Source: Cupriavidus pauculus (GTDB lineage: Bacteria; Pseudomonadota; Gammaproteobacteria; Burkholderiales; Burkholderiaceae). Taken from it: a DNA stretch of 64,000 bases. The notes under the pieces are model-generated. The model searched no databases and was not told the origin of the DNA. It worked only from the letters and a program-made list of their open reading frames with translations. A program made the translations under genes and the position numbers. This document shows, in pieces, positions 42,982 to 52,126 of the stretch (positions are counted from its first letter, which is position 1; the number at the start of each line of letters is the position of its first letter). Location: contig NZ_BPUO01000008.1 in the NCBI RefSeq assembly GCF_022179805.1, forward strand, positions 186,001 through 250,000, read 5' to 3'.

Positions 42982-43370
42982 CCGCGCCGTGAGTTTCGCA
43001 CTGTGAGTTCCGCACCGCGCCCGAAGGCAACACGCCGTGGCGTATCCGCTACCTCCCAAGATCTGCTCCCTGCCTCTGTCATCACACGAAGTTCCGACAG
43101 GTGCCTGGCCAGAACGCACCGCTCACCTGACGTCGCCTCGTCTCCGATCCTGATGAACAGCCGAATTGATGCGCTGTTTGCCTGCCAGGGATTTTTCGGC
43201 CGGTCTGCCTGATTGACCAGTCGCCTCCCCTGCCTGCCGCCGTATTGCCAGCTGAGTCTGTCGTACGGCCTTCCGATTGGCGCCGAAGCCTTTTTTAAGA
43301 CTTTGCACTTGCGCCTACCCTCGAGCATCACAATGCCCCAGGGTGCCATGCATTTTTAATCACGTACGAC

Positions 43371-45290
43371 ATGACCCAGCACGAAGATTTCCGTGCGGAG
43401 CAGCCTATTGCTTCCGCCGCCGACGCATCCGCCACGCCCGCCGCTGCCGTGAGCCCGCTCGACAAGCTCGACGCCATGCTCAACGCCGATGCAGCGCCGG
43501 CCGCCGCCGACGCGCCGCAAGCGGTGGAAAGTGGCTTCGCCAACCTCGGCCTGGACGCCGCCATCCTGCGCGCCCTGGCTGAAGCCAACTACAACAACCC
43601 CACTCCGGTTCAAGCCGAGGCCATTCCCGCCTTCCTGGCTGGCCGCGACCTGCTCGTTTCGAGCCAGACCGGCTCGGGCAAGACCGCCGCGTTCATGCTG
43701 CCCGCCATCCAGCGCATCAGCGAGAAGCCGGCCCCGAACCGTCCGACCGAACCGGCCAAGCGCATGAAGGGCAAGCGCCCCCGTCCGGCCGCCGCACAGC
43801 CGTCGCTGCTGGTGCTGACGCCGACGCGCGAACTGGCCCTGCAGGTCACGGAAGCCGCCGCCAAGTATGGCCGCCATCTGCGCCGCATCGTCTGCGCCAG
43901 CATCCTGGGCGGCATGCCCTACCCGAAGCAGCTGGCCATGCTGTCGCGCATGCCGGACATCCTGGTCGCCACGCCGGGCCGCCTGCTTGACCATATCGAA
44001 GCCGGCCGTATCGACCTGTCCGCGCTGGACATGCTGGTGTTCGACGAAGCCGACCGCATGCTGGACATGGGCTTTGCCGATGACATCGACGCCATCGTGG
44101 CTGCCACGCCGGCATCGCGCCAGACGCTGATGTTCTCGGCCACGCTGGACGCCCGCATCGCGCAACTGGCCTCGCGCCAGCTGAAGGACCCGCAACGCAT
44201 CGAGATCGCCGCCGCACGCGCCGATCACAGCAACATCGAGCAGCGCCTGCACTACACCGACGACATGTCGCACAAGGAACGCCTGCTGGACCACCTGCTG
44301 CGCGACGCCGGCCTGAAGCAAGCCATCGTGTTCACGGCTACCAAGCGCGACGCCGATTCGCTGGCCGAGCGTCTGTCGGACACCGGCTTTGCCGCTGGCG
44401 CCCTGCACGGCGACATGACGCAAGGCGCGCGTAACCGCACGCTGACCGCCCTGCGCCGCGGCAACCTGCGCATCCTGGTGGCCACCGACGTGGCCGCCCG
44501 TGGCATCGACGTGCCCGATATCACCCACGTGGTGAACTTCGACCTGCCCAAGCAGGCTGAAGACTACGTGCACCGCATTGGCCGTACGGGCCGTGCCGGT
44601 CGCTCGGGTATCGCCATCAACCTGGTGAACCACGGCGACGTGTTCCAGTGGCGCCGTATCGAGCGCTTCACGAACAACCGCATCGACGCTTCGGTGATCG
44701 AAGGCCTGGAGCCGCGTCGTACGCCCAAGCCGCGTTCGAACTTCGGCGGCAAGCCGGGCGGCGGCCGTGACGGCTTCCGTAGCAACGGCGGCGGTTACCG
44801 TGGCAACAGCAACGGCAACGGCGGCGGCTATCGCGGCAACCGCGAAGGCGGCGAGCGCAGCTTTGGCGACCGTAACTTCGGCGACCGCAAGTTCGGCAAC
44901 GACGGCAACCGTGGTTTCGGTGACCGTGGCGAGCAACGCAGCTTCGGCGGCGAAAACCGTGGCTTCGGCGATCGTGGCGAACAACGTGGCTTTGGCGATC
45001 GCGGCGAGCAGCGCGGCTTCGGCGACCGTGGCAACGGCGGCGGCTATCGTGGCCAGGGCCAAGGTCAAGGCCAGGGTCAAGGCCAGCAGCGCAGCTTTGG
45101 CGATCGCAGCTTCGGCGGCGAACAGCGTTCGTACGGCAACCGTGAAGGCGGCCAGCGCGACGGCAACCGCGGTGGCTTCGGCGGCGAGCAGCGCAGCTTC
45201 GGCGACCGCAAGTTCGGCGACCGCGGTGGCGATCGTGGCGGCTTCGGCGGCCAGCGCAACGGCAACAGCCGCTCGCGCTACGAGCGCTAA
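43371..45290 (+). CDS. rhlE: DEAD-box RNA helicase, RhlE type, long RGG-like tail
   Basis: A 639-aa helicase. The core (about 45-450) has the Q motif 'NPTPVQAEAIPAFLAGRDLL', Walker A 'SSQTGSGKTAAF', 'PTRELALQ', 'VFDEADRMLDMGF', 'FSATLD' (SAT), 'ARGIDVPDITHVVNFDLP' and 'HRIGRTGRAG'. About 160 residues of Gly/Phe/Asp/Arg repeats ('GFGDRGEQRSFGG' and variants) follow, an unusually long disordered tail able to bind RNA and perhaps to condense. A transcript from TATACT at 42976 would carry a leader of nearly 400 bases, reminiscent of cold-regulated helicases. Confidence 0.93.
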   Translation: MTQHEDFRAEQPIASAADASATPAAAVSPLDKLDAMLNADAAPAAADAPQAVESGFANLGLDAAILRALAEANYNNPTPVQAEAIPAFLAGRDLLVSSQTGSGKTAAFMLPAIQRISEKPAPNRPTEPAKRMKGKRPRPAAAQPSLLVLTPTRELALQVTEAAAKYGRHLRRIVCASILGGMPYPKQLAMLSRMPDILVATPGRLLDHIEAGRIDLSALDMLVFDEADRMLDMGFADDIDAIVAATPASRQTLMFSATLDARIAQLASRQLKDPQRIEIAAARADHSNIEQRLHYTDDMSHKERLLDHLLRDAGLKQAIVFTATKRDADSLAERLSDTGFAAGALHGDMTQGARNRTLTALRRGNLRILVATDVAARGIDVPDITHVVNFDLPKQAEDYVHRIGRTGRAGRSGIAINLVNHGDVFQWRRIERFTNNRIDASVIEGLEPRRTPKPRSNFGGKPGGGRDGFRSNGGGYRGNSNGNGGGYRGNREGGERSFGDRNFGDRKFGNDGNRGFGDRGEQRSFGGENRGFGDRGEQRGFGDRGEQRGFGDRGNGGGYRGQGQGQGQGQGQQRSFGDRSFGGEQRSYGNREGGQRDGNRGGFGGEQRSFGDRKFGDRGGDRGGFGGQRNGNSRSRYER

Positions 45291-45313
45291 GCACTAAAGC
45301 TGGAAAGTAAAAA

Positions 45314-45338
45314 AGGCACCTGCGGGTGCCTTTTTTTA
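45314..45338 (+). terminator. intrinsic terminator of the helicase gene
   Basis: GGCACC-TGC-GGGTGCC followed by TTTTTTT, 24 bases after the stop codon. Confidence 0.9.
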
Positions 45339-45370
45339 TTGCTGCGGTTTTTCTTGGGGGGGTTCTCTTG

Positions 45371-45399
45371 CTCCCCTCTCCCGCCGTGCGGGAGAGGGG
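45371..45399. repeat. interspersed palindromic repeat, short copy
   Basis: ctcccctctcccgcc / gtgcgggagagggg forms a perfect hairpin and belongs to the same family as the copies at 1561, 8597, 50652 and 57741. It lies between convergent genes. Confidence 0.8.
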
Positions 45400-45413
45400 C
45401 GCTAAAACAAATA

Positions 45414-46670
45414 CTAGATCTCGCAGGTCCGGAACCCAACAAACGACACATCATCCTCCGGCAGCAGCGCCGTGCGAGCCCGCACATGGCGCAGCCGCTG
45501 CGGGCTCGCGAACGACACGCCGCGCACTGCCTGATGCGTGCCGAAGCGGCCGATGATCTCGCCATCGGTCGGCTCGGCGGCAAACCCCAGGTATGGCTCG
45601 TAAGGGGTGGCCGTCCATTCGCGCAGCGCGCCCCATTGCAGCCCGCGATTCTGCGTGGCCGCCAGCTCCCATTCCACTTCCTGTGGCAGGCGGCGTCCTG
45701 CCCACACACACCACGCCTGCGCCTCGAACAGCGTCACGTGGCGCACCGGCTCGTCGGGATTGAGCGTGCGCTCGGTGCCAAAGCGCGATACCACCCAGCT
45801 ACGGCTCACCGCGTGGCGCGCCCAATAACGCGGCGCCGACCGCTCCTGCGTCATCAGCCACTGCCGCCCGGCCGTGGACCAGTACGACGGATGCTCATAG
45901 CCGTGGTCCTCGATAAATTCCAGGAACTGGGCGTTGGTGACCAGCGCCGCATCCATCTCGAACGCGGGCACATAGATCTTCTGGGCCGGAATTTCGTCGG
46001 GCCAGGCGAATCCGCCCTGCTCCGGCCAGCCCTGCGTGAAGTTGCCGCCCGGGAAATGCAGCGTGCCGGATGAGGCCACCGCGCCCATCGGCGCAATCGA
46101 TGCCGGCTCGGCCGGCGCCAGTTCCAGCGCCTGCAGCAGCGCGGCCACGGTTTCGCCCTGCACGTCCTCGTAGTGCAGGGCGCGGCGGAACGGGTACAGC
46201 GTGTCGTCGTTATCGTCGGGCAGCAGCGCAATGCGGCGCAGCAGGCCATCGAGCACCTGCGTGGCGTAGTGCTTCACCACCGCCACGTCGGGCAAGGCGA
46301 TTTCCCAGCGCTCGTCGGGGCCGATGCGATCCGGGTCGAACCATTCGTCGGCGCCGTCCAGCAGCGACGGCTCGCTGGCCACTGGCAGACGGATGCCGCC
46401 CTGCTCCAGGTGCCGCACGCCGCGCAGGCACCACCACTCGGCATGCCAGGCGATATTGCCCAACGCCCACAGCGGCGGATTGCAGTCGTACTGGCGCGGC
46501 ACGGTCCAGCCCTTGCGGGTCTGGCCGAATGCACCCAGCCATGCCAGCGTGCGGTTGCGCGACTCCACCAGCGCTTGCGCCAACCCCTCGCGCGGCAACC
46601 GGCGCGCGTCGGGCCAGCCCGCCGTGCCGCCGGTGAAGTGGAGATCGGGAAGCATGGAGAAGCCGCTCAT
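45414..46670 (-). CDS. EgtB/SenA-like sulfoxide-synthase family enzyme
   Basis: A 418-aa protein from ATG 46670. An N-terminal DinB-like region ('NIAWHAEWWCLRGVRHLE', 'RRALHYEDVQGETVAALL') supplies histidines for non-haem iron, and the C-terminal SUMF1/FGE-like part has 'LHFPGGNFTQGW', 'VTNAQFLEFIEDHGYEHPSY', 'RRLPQEVEWELAAT' and ends 'VSFVGFRTCEI'. This architecture is that of EgtB, which joins a thiol to trimethyl-histidine, or SenA, its selenium counterpart. Lying 137 bases after an egtD gene on the same strand, it is likely the second step of ergothioneine or selenoneine synthesis. Confidence 0.82.
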   Translation of the reverse strand: MSGFSMLPDLHFTGGTAGWPDARRLPREGLAQALVESRNRTLAWLGAFGQTRKGWTVPRQYDCNPPLWALGNIAWHAEWWCLRGVRHLEQGGIRLPVASEPSLLDGADEWFDPDRIGPDERWEIALPDVAVVKHYATQVLDGLLRRIALLPDDNDDTLYPFRRALHYEDVQGETVAALLQALELAPAEPASIAPMGAVASSGTLHFPGGNFTQGWPEQGGFAWPDEIPAQKIYVPAFEMDAALVTNAQFLEFIEDHGYEHPSYWSTAGRQWLMTQERSAPRYWARHAVSRSWVVSRFGTERTLNPDEPVRHVTLFEAQAWCVWAGRRLPQEVEWELAATQNRGLQWGALREWTATPYEPYLGFAAEPTDGEIIGRFGTHQAVRGVSFASPQRLRHVRARTALLPEDDVSFVGFRTCEI

Positions 46671-46807
46671 CGAGGAATCCGTGTCGGAGGGTGAATATCG
46701 GTGCCGGCCGGGGCCGGCTGCGCGCATTATGACACCACGTTCGCGCGCGTTCCGGCCAGTGCCTTTCCACCCTGCTGGCGGCGCGGCTACCGCCAGGCGG
46801 CGCGCGC

Positions 46808-47908
46808 TCAGCCGCGCGCGTGGAACACCGCGAACCAGCCGCGCGGATCGGTCCAGCAAACGGGATCCGTGAATCCCGCAGCTTCGAGCAGGATCGCGAA
46901 ATCGTCGGGCCGGTACTTGTGCGAATCCTCGGTATGGATGCGTTCGCCCGCCGCGAAGCGCCGCTCGCCGTCAGGCCAGCGCACGGTCACGTCGCGCTCG
47001 GCCTGCAGGTGCATCTGGATACGCGACGCCTGCACATCGAACGTGGCCGCGTGCCGCCAGTCTTCCAGCGCAAAGTCGCTACCGACGATGCGGTTCACAT
47101 TGCGCAGCACGTTGCGGTTGAACGCGGCGGTCACGCCCAGCGCATCGTCATAGGCGGCCACCAGGGTGTCGGTGTCCTTGTGCAAGTCTACGCCGATCAG
47201 CACGCCGTCGCCGGGGCCCGCCGCCGCGCGCAGCCGCTGCAGCAGCGCCAACGCATCGATCGGCGTGAAATTGCCGATGCTGGAACCGGGATAGAAGAAC
47301 AGGCGCCGTCCGCGCCTGACGCTGGTGGGCAGGTCCAGCGGACCGCACAGGTCGGCGCCGAGCCCAAGCATCGGAATCTGGGGGTTCTGCTGCTGCAGGT
47401 TGGCCAGCGTGCCGCGCAGGAATTCCACCGAAATATCGAGCGCCACGTACTGGGCCGGCTGCAGGCTCGGAAACAGCCGAGCGGCCTTCTGGCAATTACC
47501 GGCGCCCAGGTCGATCAGCACGCAGCCGCTGCCCGCGCGCGCGGCAATGGCCGGCGCGGCCGTGGCGAAGATCGACGCCTCGGTGCGCGTGGGGTAGTAC
47601 TCGGGCAGGTCGGTGATGGCCTCGAACAGCCTGGAGCCCAGCACATCGTAGAAAAACTTCGGACTGATCCTGGCCTGGGCACCGCTCAACCCCTGGGCGA
47701 TCTCGGCGCGCAGCGCGTTGCTGTCTTCGCGGTACTGCTGCACGAATTCGGGCTGCGGCGTGCCGTTGGTGCGGGCGTGGCCATTGCCGACGATGATGCG
47801 CGGCTCGGGCGCGATTTCCGGGGTGGCGTGGCCGTTCTGGTGGGGGGTCTTGCTGGACTTGAGGCGGGTCTGGGTGTCGGGCGTCTGGAGCGTAGCGGGG
47901 GCCGGCAT
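46808..47908 (-). CDS. egtD: L-histidine N-alpha-methyltransferase
   Basis: A 366-aa SAM-dependent methyltransferase started at ATG 47908 after AAGGAAA. Family motifs are 'ISPKFFYDVLGSRLFEAITD', 'PEYYPTRTEASIF', 'LIDLGAGNCQKAARLF', 'FFYPGSSIGNFTPIDALALL' and 'HTEDSHKYRPDDFAILLEAA'. EgtD trimethylates histidine to hercynine. With the EgtB/SenA-like gene downstream it forms a two-gene pathway. The N-terminal 50 residues are variable and low in complexity. Confidence 0.92.
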   Translation of the reverse strand: MPAPATLQTPDTQTRLKSSKTPHQNGHATPEIAPEPRIIVGNGHARTNGTPQPEFVQQYREDSNALRAEIAQGLSGAQARISPKFFYDVLGSRLFEAITDLPEYYPTRTEASIFATAAPAIAARAGSGCVLIDLGAGNCQKAARLFPSLQPAQYVALDISVEFLRGTLANLQQQNPQIPMLGLGADLCGPLDLPTSVRRGRRLFFYPGSSIGNFTPIDALALLQRLRAAAGPGDGVLIGVDLHKDTDTLVAAYDDALGVTAAFNRNVLRNVNRIVGSDFALEDWRHAATFDVQASRIQMHLQAERDVTVRWPDGERRFAAGERIHTEDSHKYRPDDFAILLEAAGFTDPVCWTDPRGWFAVFHARG

Positions 47909-48254
47909 GACGTTTCCTTGTTGTCGATGGGCACTACGGTGAATCCCTCGCGAAATCTCCGCAATGACACCAAGGGTGCATGCGGACCCGGTTTGGGATG
48001 CGCTCCTGTCAAGTCTGGTGCACATCTGCGCGAACCGATCCACATAGCATAGGTGCATATGCTTATACGCGTGTGACGCGTTGCATCACTTTACAAACTG
48101 CAAGCCGGCGTCAGACGGCATCCATGTCTCAACCTGAATACATACAAACCCCGAGCTAGCAGTGCAACATTTTTTCTCGCACTTCCCTTATAATCGCGTC
48201 CAACGTGTTCACCGGAGCTTCCGGCGGACACGATCCCTTCCAAAGAGGGAAGTA

Positions 48255-48420
48255 AAAGGGGAGTAGCTTGGGGGCATCCGTGCCCTTAGCACAATCGTCA
48301 TTCCGAGACGTCCGCACGTCTCCGGTTGTGCTGACCCTGGCGCGCATTCCGCGCCAGTCAGTCGAGCAAGACCTTTGCACACCTGGTTTTTATGGTTTGC
48401 AAAGGCGGCCCCATTTCACT
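48255..48420 (+). promoter_or_regulatory. yybP-ykoY manganese riboswitch
   Basis: Upstream of the TerC gene, 'aaaaggggagtagcttgggg' contains the hallmark GGGGAGUAGC of the yybP-ykoY motif. Further on, 'gagcaagacctttgca' supplies the conserved 3' part. 'cctttgca...tgcaaagg' (to about 48410) can fold as an expression hairpin. The class binds Mn2+ and controls TerC/MntP-type exporters, fitting the next gene. The 600-base gap 47909-48509 otherwise shows only the divergent egtD upstream region. Confidence 0.82.
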
Positions 48421-48509
48421 TCCGGCGCTCGCTGTAAATCCCAGGTGCAACAAAAAACCCTTGCCGGCCCATTGGCCAGCAGCTTTTTATCCGTACCTGA
48501 GGAGCGTAC

Positions 48510-49226
48510 ATGGAGTGGTTTACCGATCTGTTCACGATGCAGTTCCTGACAGCGCTGCTGTCGATCGTCGTCATTGACCTGGTGCTGGCCGGCGACAACG
48601 CCATCGTGATCGCCCTTGCGGCGCGCAACCTGCCGCCCCATCTGCAGAAGAAAGCCATTATCTGGGGCACCATCGGTGCCGTCGTGGTCCGTTCGGCCAT
48701 GACCATCGGCGTGGTCTGGCTGCTCAAGATCCCCGGCCTGCTGCTGGTTGGTGGCCTGGCGCTGGTCTGGATTGCCTACAAGCTGCTGGCCGCCGAGGAA
48801 GATGGCGACGAGCACGGTGCTGGCGCCAGCACGCTGGTGGGTGCCATGAAGACCATCATCATCGCCGACGCGGTGATGGGCGTGGACAACGTGCTGGCCG
48901 TGGCCGGCGCGGCCCACGGCAGCTTCCTGCTGGTGGTGCTGGGCCTGCTGATCAGTATCCCGATCGTGGTCTGGGGTTCGAGCCTGGTGCTCAAGCTGAT
49001 GGCCCGTTTTCCGTCGGTCATCTACATCGGCGCAGGCGTTCTGGCCTTCACCGCGGTGAAGATGGTGCTGCACGAGCCCGTCACGAAGGCGTTCTTCGAA
49101 AGCCAGCCGGTCATTTACTGGGGCCTGTACGTGGTGATCATCGGTGGCGTGCTGGGCGGGGGCTACCTGACGCAGAAGCGTCGCGGAAGCCGCGAAACCA
49201 CGCAGAAGCCGGTGGAAAGCCACTGA
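48510..49226 (+). CDS. TerC-family integral membrane protein (probable Mn2+ exporter)
   Basis: A 238-aa, roughly seven-helix TerC protein of the YjbE/YceF group. The conserved acidic membrane motifs 'VVIDLVLAGDNAIVIALAAR' and 'IADAVMGVDNVLAVAGAAHG' are both present; they are thought to coordinate divalent metal. The yybP-ykoY leader upstream supports manganese efflux, also proposed to metallate exoenzymes in other bacteria. TGAGGAGCG precedes the ATG. Confidence 0.9.
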   Translation: MEWFTDLFTMQFLTALLSIVVIDLVLAGDNAIVIALAARNLPPHLQKKAIIWGTIGAVVVRSAMTIGVVWLLKIPGLLLVGGLALVWIAYKLLAAEEDGDEHGAGASTLVGAMKTIIIADAVMGVDNVLAVAGAAHGSFLLVVLGLLISIPIVVWGSSLVLKLMARFPSVIYIGAGVLAFTAVKMVLHEPVTKAFFESQPVIYWGLYVVIIGGVLGGGYLTQKRRGSRETTQKPVESH

Positions 49227-49243
49227 TCTGGCTGACCTGACGT

Positions 49244-49275
49244 AAAAATGGCCGCCTCCGGGCGGCCATTTTCGT
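49244..49275 (+). terminator. terminator of the TerC gene
   Basis: AAAATGGCCGCC-TCC-GGGCGGCCATTTT lies 18 bases after the stop and ends in a short T-run. Confidence 0.8.
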
Positions 49276-49344
49276 TCTCAGGCTAAAATCCCCGCTTCCG
49301 GCCAGAAAGCCGACATCACATTCCCCACATCCCATTCCGCGCCG

Positions 49345-50139
49345 ATGAAACAGTATCTCGACTTCATGCGCCATGTTTTCGAACAAGGCACCGAAAAGTC
49401 CGACCGCACCGGCACCGGCACGCGCTCGGTGTTCGGCTACCAGATGCGTTTCGACCTGAGCGAGGGCTTCCCGGTGGTCACCACCAAGAAGCTGCACCTG
49501 AAGTCGATCATCCATGAACTGCTGTGGTTCCTGCAGGGCTCGACCAACATCCAGTACCTGAAGGACAACGGCGTCACGATCTGGGACGAATGGGCCGACG
49601 CCAATGGCGAACTCGGGCCGATCTACGGCTACCAGTGGCGCGCGTGGCCCACGCCGGACGGCCGCCACGTCGACCAGATCAGCGAGGTGATGCAGCAGAT
49701 CCGCAACAACCCCGATTCGCGCCGCCTGATCGTGTCCGCCTGGAACGTGGGCGAGATCCCGCAGATGAAGCTGCCGCCGTGCCATGCGTTCTTCCAGTTC
49801 TACGTGGCCGATGGCAAGCTGAGCTGCCAGCTGTACCAGCGCAGCGCCGACATCTTCCTGGGTGTGCCGTTCAATATCGCCAGCTACGCGCTGCTGACGC
49901 ACATGATTGCCCAGCAATGCGACCTGGACGTGGGCGACTTCGTCTGGACCGGCGGCGACTGCCACATCTACAGCAACCACTTCGAGCAGGTACAGACGCA
50001 ACTGGCCCGCGAGCCGATGAAGCTGCCGACGCTGCGCATCAAGCGCAAGCCGGCCAGCATCTTCGACTACCAGTACGACGATTTCGAACTGGTGGGCTAC
50101 GAGTCGCATCCGGCCATCAAGGCACCGGTGGCCGTATGA
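49345..50139 (+). CDS. thyA: thymidylate synthase
   Basis: ThyA of 264 aa, the standard length. '[20 protein letters not shown]', '[10 protein letters not shown]'-type '[16 protein letters not shown]', the nucleophile in '[13 protein letters not shown]', '[20 protein letters not shown]' and '[15 protein letters not shown]' are all diagnostic. It converts dUMP to dTMP using methylene-tetrahydrofolate, producing dihydrofolate. The stop overlaps the start of folA (ATGA), coupling it to the enzyme that recycles that product. Confidence 0.97.
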   Translation: MKQYLDFMRHVFEQGTEKSDRTGTGTRSVFGYQMRFDLSEGFPVVTTKKLHLKSIIHELLWFLQGSTNIQYLKDNGVTIWDEWADANGELGPIYGYQWRAWPTPDGRHVDQISEVMQQIRNNPDSRRLIVSAWNVGEIPQMKLPPCHAFFQFYVADGKLSCQLYQRSADIFLGVPFNIASYALLTHMIAQQCDLDVGDFVWTGGDCHIYSNHFEQVQTQLAREPMKLPTLRIKRKPASIFDYQYDDFELVGYESHPAIKAPVAV

Positions 50140-50636
50140 CGCTGTTGACCCTGATCGTTGCGCGTGCGCGCAACGGCGTGATTGGCCGCGACAACACGCT
50201 GCCGTGGCGGCTGCCCGAGGACCTGCAGCATTTCAAGCGCACCACGCTGGGCGCGCCGATCGTCATGGGCCGCAAGACCTGGGATTCGATCGGCCGTCCG
50301 CTGCCCGGTCGCCGCAATATCGTGGTGAGCCGCAATCGCGGCCTGAAGCTGGAAGGTGCCGAAGTGGTGGGCTCGCTCGAAGACGCCCAGCGGCTGTGCG
50401 TGGGCGTGGAGCAGGTATTCCTGATTGGCGGCGCCCAGCTTTACGCGGAAGCGCTGCCTTCGGCCGACCGCCTGATCGTCACCGAAATCGACGCCGATGT
50501 GCCCGGCGATGCGTTCTTCCCGGCAGTGGACAGGTCGACGTGGATGGAAGTCTCGCGCGAAACCCACCATTCGGAGTCGAATGGGTTCGACTACGCGTTC
50601 GTGACGTACGAACGGCCGCCGTCGGGCGAGGAGTAA
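50136..50636 (+). CDS. folA: dihydrofolate reductase
   Basis: A 166-aa DHFR. '[20 protein letters not shown]' (Met20-loop region), '[20 protein letters not shown]', and '[14 protein letters not shown]' with '[15 protein letters not shown]' match the family. It reduces dihydrofolate with NADPH to tetrahydrofolate and is the trimethoprim target. The ATG lies within the thyA stop. Confidence 0.96.
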   Translation: MTLLTLIVARARNGVIGRDNTLPWRLPEDLQHFKRTTLGAPIVMGRKTWDSIGRPLPGRRNIVVSRNRGLKLEGAEVVGSLEDAQRLCVGVEQVFLIGGAQLYAEALPSADRLIVTEIDADVPGDAFFPAVDRSTWMEVSRETHHSESNGFDYAFVTYERPPSGEE

Positions 50637-50651
50637 GACTTTTTGGATGGG

Positions 50652-50686
50652 TGCTCCCCTCTCCCACTTGTGGGAGAGGGGAGTAA
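50652..50686. repeat. interspersed palindromic repeat, short copy
   Basis: gtgctcccctctcccac-ttgt-gggagaggggag forms a perfect hairpin directly after folA, between convergent genes; same family as the other copies. Confidence 0.8.
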
Positions 50687-50708
50687 AACCAGGCAGGCGT
50701 GACCGCCC

Positions 50709-52076
50709 TTAATTCCCAGCGATCGTCATCTGCTCGATCAGGATCGAGCCCGTTTCCTTGGTGCCGCGCACCAGCGCATCGGCGCCCACGGCGACGATCT
50801 GCTTGAACATCTCCACCATGCTGCCGGCGATCGTGATTTCCTCGACCGGGTACTGGATGATCCCGTTCTCGACCCAGTAACCGGACGCGCCGCGCGAATA
50901 GTCGCCCGTCACGTAGTTCACGCCCTGCCCCATCAGCTCGGTCACCAGCAGGCCGGTGCCCAGCTTCTTCAGCATGCCGGCAAAGTCATCGCCCGGCTGC
51001 GTCAGCGAGCTGCTCAGCGTCAGGTTGTGCGAGCCGCCGGCATTGCCGGTGGTCTTCATGCCAAGCTTGCGCGCCGAGTAGGTCGACAGGAAGTAGCCCT
51101 CCACCACGCCGTCGCGCACCACGTCGCGGGCGTGGGTGCGCACGCCTTCTTCGTCGAACGGCGCGCTGCCCATGGCGCCCGGCACATGCGGCCGTTCATT
51201 GATCTGGATGTGGGGTGCGAATACGGCCTTGCCCAGCGTGTCGTACAGGAACGTCGACTTGCGGTACAGCGCTCCACCCGAAACCGCCTGGACAAAGGCA
51301 CCGAGCAGGCCAGCGGCCAGCGGCGCCTCGAACAGCACCGGGCACTTGCGCGTGGACAGCTTGCGGGCATTCAGTCGCGCCAGCGCGCGCTCGGCGGCAT
51401 AGCGGCCAATGGCTTCCGGCTCGGCCAGCGCCTTGGGCGAACGCTTGGACGAATACCAGTCGTCACGCTGCATGCCGGCGCCCGAACCAGCGATCGGCGC
51501 CGCCGAGACGAAATGGCGCGAATACGGATAGCCGCCCACGAAGCCCCGCGACGTAGCCAGCACGAACTGCGAATGCTGCGCCGACACGCTGGCGCCGTCG
51601 CTGTTCTTGATCTTCGGCGATACCGCGAACGATGCCGCCTCGGCACGCTTTGCAATGTCGATCGCCCCGGCTGCATCGATTTCCCAGGGGTGGAACAGGT
51701 CTAGGTCTCGCGGATCGCGCTCCAGCAACTCTTCCTCGGCCAGCCCGGCGCAGTCGTCTTCCGCCGTGAAGCGGGCGATGTTGTAGGCCGCCTCGGCCGT
51801 GGCGCGCAGCGCGGCCGGCGAGAAATCGGACGTGCTGGCGTTGCCGCGGCGCTGGCCGATCAGGACCGACACGCCCACCACCTTGTCGCGGTTCTGCTCG
51901 ATGGTTTCCACCTGCCCCTTGCGCACCGTCACCGACAGGCCGCTGCCTTCGGAGATCTCCGTGGCGGCGTCCGTCGCGCCAAGTTCGCGTGCCACGCGCA
52001 GCACATCGGCCGCCATGGCCTTGAGCTGGTCCTGGGTATAGGTGAAATGCGCGGTCTGTTCGGCGGTCTGGCTCAT
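50709..52076 (-). CDS. pmbA: metalloprotease PmbA/TldE
   Basis: A 455-aa protein started at ATG 52076 ('MSQTAEQTAHFTYTQDQLKA'). The TldD/PmbA fold is shown by 'VRKGQVETIEQNRDKVVGVS', 'LFEAPLAAGLLGAFVQAVSG', 'GVNYVTGDYSRGASGYWVEN' and 'IAGSMVEMFKQIVAVG'. TldD/TldE cleaves peptides such as microcin B17 and CcdA; TldE lacks the zinc motif and partners TldD. Given the peptide system nearby it is worth noting, but pmbA is a core gene in this group. Confidence 0.94.
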   Translation of the reverse strand: MSQTAEQTAHFTYTQDQLKAMAADVLRVARELGATDAATEISEGSGLSVTVRKGQVETIEQNRDKVVGVSVLIGQRRGNASTSDFSPAALRATAEAAYNIARFTAEDDCAGLAEEELLERDPRDLDLFHPWEIDAAGAIDIAKRAEAASFAVSPKIKNSDGASVSAQHSQFVLATSRGFVGGYPYSRHFVSAAPIAGSGAGMQRDDWYSSKRSPKALAEPEAIGRYAAERALARLNARKLSTRKCPVLFEAPLAAGLLGAFVQAVSGGALYRKSTFLYDTLGKAVFAPHIQINERPHVPGAMGSAPFDEEGVRTHARDVVRDGVVEGYFLSTYSARKLGMKTTGNAGGSHNLTLSSSLTQPGDDFAGMLKKLGTGLLVTELMGQGVNYVTGDYSRGASGYWVENGIIQYPVEEITIAGSMVEMFKQIVAVGADALVRGTKETGSILIEQMTIAGN

Positions 52077-52126
52077 GTTTGGGCGGGCGAGTTCAAAGGT
52101 GCAAACGGGAATCATAGCAAGATAAA

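Noticed and set aside
42619-43212. 197-codon frame upstream of the helicase gene
   Set aside because: It crosses the probable promoter at 42976 and its translation is unstructured; the resemblance of 'GGNLAVAS' in a neighbouring frame (42733-42760) to the end of precursor 5 covers only about 14 bases.
44800-45280. Short regular repeats that could be read as a CRISPR array
   Set aside because: The repeats are in frame with the helicase gene and encode its Gly/Phe/Arg tail; there are no unique spacers and no cas genes.
50709-52076. PmbA/TldE as a dedicated protease of the peptide system
   Set aside because: Although TldD/TldE process some peptides, this gene sits in its usual pmbA-yjgA-mogA setting 8 kb away and is a core gene.
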